Source: Bradyrhizobium sp. (GTDB taxonomy: Bacteria; Pseudomonadota; Alphaproteobacteria; Rhizobiales; Xanthobacteraceae). Taken from it: DNA of 64,000 nt. The position numbers and the translations under genes were made by a program. The notes below the pieces were generated by a model. It saw only the letters and a list, made by a program, of their open reading frames with translations. It did no database searches and was not told where the DNA came from. Below, piece after piece: positions 7,927 to 16,108 of the stretch. How positions within the stretch are numbered: the first letter of the stretch is position 1; each line of letters opens with the position of its first letter. The stretch spans positions 103,122 to 167,121 of the forward strand of contig NZ_JACRMG010000029.1 in assembly GCF_016219575.1 (NCBI RefSeq), written 5' to 3'.

Positions 7927-9525
7927 TGCGAACAGCGCGCGGTGATCACCGATGATCGCGCGCGCCGCGTTGTGGCCGGGCGCGCCGGTGACGCCGCCGC
8001 CGGGATGGGCGCCGGAGCCGCAGTGATAGAGCCCCTTCAGCGGGCCGCGGTAATCGGCATGACCCAGCATCGGGCGCGCGGAAAACAGCTGGTTCAGCGT
8101 CAGCGCGCCGTGGAAGATGTCGCCGCCGAGCAGGCCGAACTGCCGCTCGAGGTCGAGCGGGGACAGCACCTGCCTGCCGATCACGCTTGCCGCAAAGCCC
8201 GGCGCATAGCGGTCTACCGTCGCGATCATGAGGTCGGCGACTTCCTCGCGATGATCGTCCCAGGATTTTCGATCCGGCAATTCCGGCGCGACATGCTGGC
8301 AGAACAGGCTGGCGACGTGCTGGCCCGCAGGCGCCAGGGTATCGTCGAGTGTTGAGGGGATCAGCACTTCGACCACGGGCTCGCGACTCCAGCCGTGCGC
8401 GCGGGCGTCCAGCCAGGCGCGGTCCATGTAGCCGAGCGACGGCGCCAGGATGATGCCGGCGGTGAGGTGGTCGCCATCGCCGGGCAGAGCCGTGAACGAG
8501 GGCAGGGCCCTGAGCGCGACATTCATGCGGAAGGTGCCGGAGCCGTTGCGCCAGCGCGAGATGCGGTCGAGGAAGGCGGTGGGCAGCGCATCCGCGGGCA
8601 CCAGCCGCGTGTAGAGCAGTTTCGGATTGACGTTGGAGACGACATATCTGGCGCGGATGGTCTCGCCATTGTCGAGGATGATTCCCGCGGCGCGGTCGTT
8701 CTCGACGATCACCTCGCGCACCCCGGCATCGGTTTCGATCTCGGCGCCGTGCTTCTGCGCCGCGCGCGCCATTGCGAGGCCAATCGCGCCCATGCCGCCG
8801 ATGGCATGGCCCCAGACGCCCTTCTTGCCATTCACCTCGCCGAAGGCGTGGTGCAGCATCACGTAGGCGGAACCGGCGGCATAGGGGCTCGCATAATTGC
8901 CGACGATGGCGTCGAAGCCGAACAGCGCCTTGACGAGGTCGCTCTCGAACCGCTCGTCCAGCATCTCGCCGGCGGAGCGGGTGAAGAGATCGAACAGGCT
9001 GCGTTGCTGTTCCAGCGACAGTTTTCGCAGGATATTGCCGGTGCCCACCGCGTTGAAGGCCTCGCGGATCGCGGCGGCGCCGAAGGCTTCGACGATATTG
9101 GGCGGGGCGCGCAGCACAAACTGCCGCAGCACGTCGGCGATGCCTTCCAGCTCGCGGCTGAATGCGTCGATACGATCGGCGTCGCGTTCGCTCAGCCTGG
9201 CGACGGACGCTCTGGTGCGGCCTTCGCCGGTGAGGAGGTAGCTGCCGTCGGGCGCGGGCAGGAAATTCTGCGCGCGGCGCTCGACGATTTTCAGCCCGTG
9301 GTCGGCCAGCCGCAAATCGGCAATGATTTTCGGATTGAGCAGGCTGACCGTGTAGGCCGCGACCGAATTGCGGAAACCGGGATGAAATTCTTCCGTGACC
9401 GCGGCGCCGCCGACCACCTTGCGGCGCTCAACCACCTTCACCTTGAGGCCGGCCATCGCCAGATAGGCCGCGCAGGTGAGGCCGTTATGCCCCGCACCGA
9501 TGATGACGACGTCCGTTTCGTTCAT
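7921..9525 (-). CDS. FAD-dependent oxidoreductase, PYROXD2/phytoene-desaturase-like
   Basis: A 534-residue flavoprotein of the amine-oxidase/phytoene-desaturase superfamily, closest in pattern to PYROXD2-type proteins. The dinucleotide-binding motif is at the N-terminus (VVIIGAGHNGLTCAAYLA, then a Glu at the end of strand 2 in VVERRKVVGGAA). The C-terminal FAD-contact signature is present (GLYHCGSGAHPGGGVTGAPGHNAARAI). No carotenoid biosynthesis genes are nearby, so a carotenoid role is unlikely. Substrate unknown. ATG at 9525 is the natural start. Confidence 0.85.
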   Translation of the reverse strand: MNETDVVIIGAGHNGLTCAAYLAMAGLKVKVVERRKVVGGAAVTEEFHPGFRNSVAAYTVSLLNPKIIADLRLADHGLKIVERRAQNFLPAPDGSYLLTGEGRTRASVARLSERDADRIDAFSRELEGIADVLRQFVLRAPPNIVEAFGAAAIREAFNAVGTGNILRKLSLEQQRSLFDLFTRSAGEMLDERFESDLVKALFGFDAIVGNYASPYAAGSAYVMLHHAFGEVNGKKGVWGHAIGGMGAIGLAMARAAQKHGAEIETDAGVREVIVENDRAAGIILDNGETIRARYVVSNVNPKLLYTRLVPADALPTAFLDRISRWRNGSGTFRMNVALRALPSFTALPGDGDHLTAGIILAPSLGYMDRAWLDARAHGWSREPVVEVLIPSTLDDTLAPAGQHVASLFCQHVAPELPDRKSWDDHREEVADLMIATVDRYAPGFAASVIGRQVLSPLDLERQFGLLGGDIFHGALTLNQLFSARPMLGHADYRGPLKGLYHCGSGAHPGGGVTGAPGHNAARAIIGDHRALFAK

Positions 9526-9681
9526 GTTCGCTTCAAGTAGGATTGATTATGGGCTGCTTCGCGCCCATTCCGCGTTCCGTCAAGGTTTCTTGCCCCTGAT
9601 GTTGCCATATGCTCAATTCGGCGTCTCTGGCGACCCCCTGCCGGAAGTGCCATCCCCCGCCGGGCTTTTGCCGGAGCCTTC

Positions 9682-11961
9682 ATGACTGTTGCTGCACCGT
9701 CCCTCACGGATCAGGCCGCCGTTTCGCGGAACCGGCTGATCCTCGTGGTCTACACGCTGGCGACTTTCGTCAGCGCGCTGCTGTTGTTCTCGGTGCAGCC
9801 GCTGTTCACCAAGATGGTGCTGCCGCGGCTCGGCGGCTCGCCGGCGGTGTGGTCGGTGGCGATGGTGTTCTTCCAGTCGCTGCTGCTGGCCGGCTATGCC
9901 TATGCGCACTACCTGACCAAGGCGAGCAACCGCGTTGTCCCCGTCGCGGTGCATTTGCTGCTGCTGGTGGCCGCGATGCTGACCCTGCCGCTGGCGATCC
10001 GCAGCGGCTGGGGCGAACCGCCGGCCTCGGGCTATGCGTTCTGGCTGCTCGGCCTGTTCACCGTCTCGATCGGGCTGCCGTTCTTTGCGCTGGCCGCCAA
10101 CAACCCGCTGCTGCAAGCCTGGTTCGTGCGCACCGGCCACCCCAACGGTCCGGACCCGTATTTCCTCTATGCGTCCTCCAACATCGGCAGCTTCCTGGCG
10201 CTGTTGTCCTATCCGGTGCTGCTGGAGCCGATGTTCACGCTGCGCACCCAGAACCTGATCTGGACCGGCGGATACGGCCTCCTGATCCTGCTGATCGCGG
10301 GTTGCGGCGCATTGCTGCTGAAATCGCCCGCGAATGCCGCGGCGCTGAACCTGCCGGCCGACGACGCCGCTGCGCCGGCGCCGTCATGGCTTCTGCGCGC
10401 GCGCTGGATTTTCCTCTCCGCGGTTCCGTCGGGCCTGCTGATCGCGGTGACCGCGCATATTTCTACCGACGTGGCAGCCGCCCCGCTGTTGTGGGTGCTG
10501 CCGCTGTCGCTCTATCTGCTCACCTGGGTGCTGGTGTTCCAGTCGCGGCCGCTGCTGCCGCACTGGCTGATGCTGCTGTTGCAGCCGCTGGCGATCGCCG
10601 GCGTCGTGATCCTGCTTGCGGTAGGCGGCGAGCAGAACCTGCTGCTGACGCTGGGCGGGCATCAACTGTGCTTCTTCCTGATCGCGATGGCCTGCCATGG
10701 CGAACTGGCGCGCACGCGTCCGCCCGCAAAATATCTCACCGGCTTCTATGTGGCGCTGTCGTTCGGCGGCATGGTCGGCGGCCTGTTTGCCGGCCTGATC
10801 GCGCCGTTCGCGTTCTCCTGGGTTGCGGAGTATCCGATCCTGCTCGCGCTGGCCACGCTGTGCCGGCCGCCGGTGCCCGAACGCCTGCCGCGGATCGCGC
10901 AATGGTACTGGCCGCTGCTCGCCGCCATCGCGGTCGCGCTGATCCTGCCGGTGTATTACGCCGGCCATATCTTCAACTGGCTGGACGAGCACCGTCCCTG
11001 GATGATCGGAGCCGTCGGCGTGCTGGCGGCGGCAATGGCGCTCGCGCTCAACGGCAACCGCTGGAAGATATTCGCCACCATTGCGGTGGCCCTGGTGCTG
11101 CTGCGCGCCTATCCGACCGATGCCGGGCGGGTGGAAACCGTGCGCAGCTTCTTCGGCGTGCACAAGATCGTGGTGACGCCGAACGGCCAGTATCACGTGC
11201 TGATGCACGGCACGACCATTCACGGCGCCGAGAAATTCAAGAACGACGACGGCACGCCGGTGACGGGGCGGCCGGAGCCGATCACCTACTACCACAGGGA
11301 CGGCGGCATCGGTCAGGCGATCGCCGCGATGCGCGAGCGCAAGGGCGCGCCGCTGCGCGTGGCGGTGATCGGTCTCGGCTCGGGCTCGCTGACCTGCGCC
11401 TCCGAGCCTGGCGAGGACTGGAAGTTCTTCGAGATCGACCAGACCATGGTCGACAGCGCCCGCGACTCGAAATATTTCACCTACATCCAGAAATGCGAGC
11501 CCGACCTGAAGCCCGTGATCGGCGACGCGCGGCTGACCTTCGCCAGGGAGCCGAGCGGCGCCTACGATGTGATCATCGTCGACGCCTATTCCTCGGATGC
11601 GATCCCGATCCATCTGGCGACCGAAGAGGCGATGGAGATATACAAGGACAAGCTGGCGCCGCACGGCGCGGTCGTGATGCACGTCTCCAACCGGCATCTC
11701 GAACTGGAGAGCGTCGTCGTCGGCATTGCCGATGCCAACGATCTCAAGAGCTGGGTCTACAGCGAGGATACCGGCCGCGACGCCGAGTACATTTTCTCCA
11801 CCACGGTCGTGGTCTCCGCGCGCGAGGAGGCCGACGTCGGCAAGCTCGCCTCATCCGACAAGTGGACGCTGACGGAAGCGGAGGATCACCATCGGGTCTG
11901 GACCGACGACTATTCCAACATCATCGGCGCCGTCTGGCGGCGCATGCGCGACGGCGAGTAG
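9682..11961 (+). CDS. Membrane-fused spermidine-synthase-like protein
   Basis: A 759-residue fusion. Roughly residues 15-470 form about 12 hydrophobic segments (start VVYTLATFVSALLLFSVQPLF), resembling an MFS-like channel domain. From about 480 a soluble Rossmann methyltransferase-like domain resembles polyamine aminopropyltransferases: VIGLGSGSLTCASE, a Glu in FFEIDQTMV, VIGDARLTFA, and DVIIVDAYSSDAIPIHL. Proteins of this architecture are often annotated 'fused MFS/spermidine synthase'; their reaction is not established. ATG at 9682 follows GGAGCC. It stands alone between two divergent neighbours. Confidence 0.82.
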   Translation: MTVAAPSLTDQAAVSRNRLILVVYTLATFVSALLLFSVQPLFTKMVLPRLGGSPAVWSVAMVFFQSLLLAGYAYAHYLTKASNRVVPVAVHLLLLVAAMLTLPLAIRSGWGEPPASGYAFWLLGLFTVSIGLPFFALAANNPLLQAWFVRTGHPNGPDPYFLYASSNIGSFLALLSYPVLLEPMFTLRTQNLIWTGGYGLLILLIAGCGALLLKSPANAAALNLPADDAAAPAPSWLLRARWIFLSAVPSGLLIAVTAHISTDVAAAPLLWVLPLSLYLLTWVLVFQSRPLLPHWLMLLLQPLAIAGVVILLAVGGEQNLLLTLGGHQLCFFLIAMACHGELARTRPPAKYLTGFYVALSFGGMVGGLFAGLIAPFAFSWVAEYPILLALATLCRPPVPERLPRIAQWYWPLLAAIAVALILPVYYAGHIFNWLDEHRPWMIGAVGVLAAAMALALNGNRWKIFATIAVALVLLRAYPTDAGRVETVRSFFGVHKIVVTPNGQYHVLMHGTTIHGAEKFKNDDGTPVTGRPEPITYYHRDGGIGQAIAAMRERKGAPLRVAVIGLGSGSLTCASEPGEDWKFFEIDQTMVDSARDSKYFTYIQKCEPDLKPVIGDARLTFAREPSGAYDVIIVDAYSSDAIPIHLATEEAMEIYKDKLAPHGAVVMHVSNRHLELESVVVGIADANDLKSWVYSEDTGRDAEYIFSTTVVVSAREEADVGKLASSDKWTLTEAEDHHRVWTDDYSNIIGAVWRRMRDGE

Positions 11962-11977
11962 TAGCGGGCTTTTCTAA

Positions 11978-12136
11978 CCTCGCCCCGCTTGCGGGGAGAG
12001 GTCGGCGCGAAGCGCCGGGTGAGGGGGACTCTCCGCGAGTCCGTCTCTCACCGAGTTTGAGGAAGCGCCCCTCACCCCAACCCTCAAAGAGCGAGCTTCG
12101 TTCGTCTCGACCCCGCAAGAGCGGGAGAGGGGAGAA
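11978..12136. repeat. Palindromic repeat, gagaggtcgg family, copy 1
   Basis: The stretch begins cgccccgcttgcggggagag and continues through gtcgg...ccgggtgagggggactctccgc to an inverted partner ending agagcgggagaggggag. The same word order occurs inside the uvrD coding region near 17700-17822, so this is a dispersed family. Here it lies between the 3' ends of two convergent genes, the usual place for such elements. Confidence 0.8.
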
Positions 12137-12140
12137 GCTG

Positions 12141-12932
12141 TTAGTCCTGATAGGTGTAGTAACCGCGTTGCGGTGGCTGGTAGTACGGCCGCGGCTGGTA
12201 GTAGCCCTGCGGCGCCGGGGCATAGCCGCGGTCGTAATAGTACTGCTGCTGCGGATAGGCCTGGGGCGCATAGACTTGGGGCGCATAGACTTGGGAGCGG
12301 CGGCGCGGGGCCGGGTAGATCTGCTCGGTGGAGCTGCCGTCGGCCGGATAGACGTAGCCGTCGTCGGGACGCGGCTGCGGCGCGTAGCGCGCTTGTGGCG
12401 TGATCACGACGGGATCGCCGGCATTGTCGTATTGCTGCTGTTGTTCGTAGTCGCGGCGCGCGACGGCGGTGTTGGCGCGGCCGCGCGGATTGCGGGCGAG
12501 CGCGACCTGCGAGGAGCCGGTCAGCGTCACCGTGGTGGTCAGCACGCCGTGCTCCTGAACGAGAGCATAGAGCGTCGCCGCATGGGCACGCGACAGCCGC
12601 ACGCAGCCATGCGAGGCCGGGCTGCCGAGCTTGCCGGCCGCATCGGTGCCGTGGATGGCATGGCCGATCTTGGTGAAGAAGATCGAATGCGGCATCGGCG
12701 CGTCGTCGAATTCCTTGGAGTAATGATCCGCTTCCATGCGGAAGGTGCGGAACGAGCCGTTCGGCGTCTCCCAGGAGGGAAGGCCGGTGGAGACCGGCCA
12801 GCGATAGCGGTCGACGCCGTCGACCGCGACGGTCATCTGCTGGTTGTCCTTGTCGACGGTGATGGCGACCTTGGCCTCAGCGCCGGTGGCGATCAGCATC
12901 AACCCGGCAAGAGCGACGAGAAAGGAACGCAT
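12141..12932 (-). CDS. L,D-transpeptidase (YkuD domain), secreted
   Basis: A 263-residue enzyme that forms 3-3 cross-links in peptidoglycan or attaches proteins to it. The N-terminus MRSFLVALAGLMLIATGAEA is a signal peptide; the longer frame's start at 12983 is rejected because GGGAGG lies just before this ATG. The YkuD domain (about 20-150) has the catalytic motif HGTDAAGKLGSPASHGCVRLS with the nucleophilic Cys. After about residue 165 the chain turns into a low-complexity Tyr/Gln/Pro-rich tail (QVYAPQVYAPQ, RPYYQPPQRGYY), probably a flexible or wall-associated extension. Catalytic residues look intact. Confidence 0.92.
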   Translation of the reverse strand: MRSFLVALAGLMLIATGAEAKVAITVDKDNQQMTVAVDGVDRYRWPVSTGLPSWETPNGSFRTFRMEADHYSKEFDDAPMPHSIFFTKIGHAIHGTDAAGKLGSPASHGCVRLSRAHAATLYALVQEHGVLTTTVTLTGSSQVALARNPRGRANTAVARRDYEQQQQYDNAGDPVVITPQARYAPQPRPDDGYVYPADGSSTEQIYPAPRRRSQVYAPQVYAPQAYPQQQYYYDRGYAPAPQGYYQPRPYYQPPQRGYYTYQD

Positions 12933-13085
12933 GTACTTCTGGCCTCCCGGCTGGCAGCGCCGCGGCTCTCCGTCCCCCGGCACGCACTATGCCCGGATTA
13001 CGCCTTTGGTTCCAGTGGGCCGGGGCGCAATCGTTAATGAACCGCGCTGACTTTTTCGCGAGTTGCCGTTCATCTCTCTCCGACC

Positions 13086-13129
13086 GTCATTCCGGGATGC
13101 GCCCCACTTGGGGCGCATCCCGGAATGAC
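13086..13129. terminator. Perfect 20-bp palindrome, likely bidirectional terminator
   Basis: Arms 13086-13105 and 13110-13129 (gtcattccgggatgcgcccc and its exact complement) enclose a four-base loop. It lies 9 bp past the ABC permease stop, in the position of a terminator for the exporter operon. It is also one of the group's common intergenic palindromes. There is no T run, so it may act as a stabilising hairpin instead. Confidence 0.7.
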
Positions 13130-13137
13130 AGTGCGGG

Positions 13138-13895
13138 TCAACTCTTCAACCGGTACCCGGTCCGGAATATCCACCACACCAGCGCCATGCAGATGGTGAG
13201 GAAGCCGATCGTCATGCCAAGGCTCAGCCAGATGCTGACATCGGCGATCTCATAGAAGCTCCAGCGGAAGCCGGAGATCAGATAGACCACCGGATTGAGC
13301 AGGGAGACGGTACGCCAGCCCGGCGGCAGCATGTTCACGGAGTAGAAGCTGCCGCCGAGGAAGGTCAGCGGCGTCACGATCAGCATCGGTATCATTTGCA
13401 GCTTTTCGAACCCGTCGGCCCAGATGCCGATGATGAAGCCGAACAGGCTGAAGGTGACGGCGGTCAACACCAGGAAGGCCAGCATCCACAGGGGATGGTG
13501 GATGTGCAGCGGCACGAACAGGCCGGCGGTGCCGAGGATGATGAGGCCGAGGACGACCGACTTGGTGGCGGCGGCGCCGACATAACCGATGACGATCTCG
13601 AAATGGGAGATCGGCGCGGAGAGGATTTCGTAGATGGTGCCGACGAATTTCGGAAAATAGATGCCGAACGAGGCATTGGCGATGCTCTGGGTCAGCACCG
13701 ACAGCATCACCAGCCCCGGCACGATGAAGGTACCGTAGCTGACGCCCTCGACTTCGGTGATGCGCGAGCCGATCGCGGCGCCGAACACCACGAAATAGAG
13801 CGAAGTGGACACGACCGGCGAGACGACGCTCTGCAGCAGTGTGCGCCAGGTACGTGCCATTTCGAAGAGATAGATGGCCTGGATGGCTCGCCAGT

Positions 13896-13899
<4 letters not shown>
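13138..13899 (-). CDS. ABC-2 type exporter permease
   Basis: A 253-residue inner-membrane protein with six hydrophobic segments, of the ABC-2 family used for export of polysaccharides or drugs. Seen: the short N-terminal amphipathic part (MNWRAIQAIYLFEMARTWRT), then LLQSVVSPVVSTSLYFVVFG and the late conserved region FLGGSFYSVNMLPPGW...LNPVVYLISGFR. Its ATG (13897-13899) overlaps the ATPase stop by four bases (ATGA), so the two are translationally coupled. The pattern is close to the NodJ/YadH-like group. Substrate unknown. Confidence 0.9.
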
Positions 13900-14819
<920 letters not shown>

Positions 14820-14943
14820 GCTTGATCGTTCGGACTCTGGAATTGCGGGAGGAACCGGCAACGCGCTGGTATGCCAGAGCCGGAATGGAAGGAGCTGAAA
14901 TCAGATAGGAAGGAGAAGCAGGTTCTGCAATCGCTACCGCGAC

Positions 14944-15600
14944 TTACTTTTTCTTCTTCGCCGGCTGCTTCTTCGCTGGCGTGGCAGCCGCAGGCTGCTC
15001 GGTCTCCGGAATCTTCGCGAGCGTCATGATCTGGATCTGGTTGTTGACCGGCGCGGTGGGGCGCGCGTAATCGAGCAGTTGCTCTTCGCCGAGGCCGACC
15101 GACTGGATGCGCTTGGCCGAAATCTTGAAGGTGTTGACCAGGATTTCGCGGATCGCGTCGGCGCGGCGCTGGCTGAGGATGGCGTTGGCCTCGCGCTTGC
15201 CGTTGGCTTCGATATGGCCGACCACCAGGATGGTGTAGGGCAGCAGCGAGGAATGCACCAGCGCATCCGCGATGCGGCCGACGGTCTGGTAGGATTCCGG
15301 CTGCACGATCGGCGTGTCGACGTCGAACACGATATCGACGTTGAAGGTCGGCAGCCTCTTCAGGTCGGGCGCGATGGCGGGGCGCTTCTGCGGCGGCGGC
15401 TCGGTCTTGCCGCGCATTTTCGAGCGTTCGGTGACCTGCTGACGCAGAGCGGGGACGTCGAGCTCCAGGTCGGATTCGTATTTCTCCAGTTTGCCGACGA
15501 TGTCGTCGCGGGTCGGGGCGTTCTGGGCGAAGGCAGGCGCGACCGCCAGCAACGCGAGCACGCCGGCCGCCAGCAAACCGATGTCGCGGATGCCGGCCAT
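14944..15600 (-). CDS. OmpA-like protein
   Basis: A 218-residue secreted protein: signal peptide to about residue 25 (LLAAGVLALLAVAPAFAQ), a polar coiled region (VGKLEKYESDLELDVPALRQQV), then an OmpA/MotB-type domain (about 85-190; VDIVFDVDTPIVQPESYQTVGRIADAL in part, VGHIEANGKREANAILSQRRADAI). Such domains bind peptidoglycan. The classic 'GHTD..G' reads GHIEANG, a variant. A lysine-rich tail ends in KKQPAKKKK. Its ATG overlaps the stop of the gene upstream (TGATG), so the pair is co-translated. Confidence 0.82.
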   Translation of the reverse strand: MAGIRDIGLLAAGVLALLAVAPAFAQNAPTRDDIVGKLEKYESDLELDVPALRQQVTERSKMRGKTEPPPQKRPAIAPDLKRLPTFNVDIVFDVDTPIVQPESYQTVGRIADALVHSSLLPYTILVVGHIEANGKREANAILSQRRADAIREILVNTFKISAKRIQSVGLGEEQLLDYARPTAPVNNQIQIMTLAKIPETEQPAAATPAKKQPAKKKK

Positions 15601-16013
15601 CAGCGATACCCCGCGTCGGTCATGGCCTGGGTGCAGTTGCGGCTGACGCCGCTCGCCGTCATCAGGCAGGGCACCGACTTGCTGGTCTCCTTGGTCGAGC
15701 CGTGGCAGATCTTGACGATCTCGCGCGTGCAGGCGTTTGCCACGGTTACGCGCGCGGCGATCCGCTTCTGGATGGCGTCAAGCGCCTGCAGATAGGTCGC
15801 CTTGCACTGGGCCGAGGTCACGTCCTGGTTGCGCGATAGGCATTCCTTGAGCCGGTTGGAGTCGAGATTGACGCCGCGGCAATTGGCGGTGATGTCCGCG
15901 CCGCAGCCCTTGGCCAGCATGGCCGCCGCATCGCCAAAGCTCATCGTCTCCGCCGCCGCCACAGACGGCACGGCCAGCAACGCAGCCAACAGAAAAACCC
16001 CTCCCCGGACCAT
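15600..16013 (-). CDS. Cysteine-rich secreted protein, unknown
   Basis: A 137-residue protein with signal peptide (VFLLAALLAVPSVAAAE) and eight cysteines in the mature part (AKGCGADITANCRGVN, LKECLSRNQ, SAQCKAT, ANACTREIVKICHG, VPCLMT, RNCTQA), a spacing that suggests four disulphides in the periplasm. The CxxxIxxxCxG pattern resembles the Cys-rich GLG1-type repeat sometimes seen in rhizobia; this is a loose resemblance. It overlaps the OmpA-like gene downstream by TGATG, so they probably act together at the envelope. Confidence 0.72.
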   Translation of the reverse strand: MVRGGVFLLAALLAVPSVAAAETMSFGDAAAMLAKGCGADITANCRGVNLDSNRLKECLSRNQDVTSAQCKATYLQALDAIQKRIAARVTVANACTREIVKICHGSTKETSKSVPCLMTASGVSRNCTQAMTDAGYR

Positions 16014-16108
16014 GGGGACATCTCAACCGATGATTTCGCCGGGGGTCAAGGGCCAGGGGGGCCGTGCGAAGCGGTGTCCACGGCACTGTTGCCGCGGCGA
16101 CAGGGCGG

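Noticed and set aside
12300..13037. Plus-strand frame opposite the L,D-transpeptidase continuing from 9609
   Set aside because: Runs through a known repeat and opposite a clear YkuD gene; no motif of its own.
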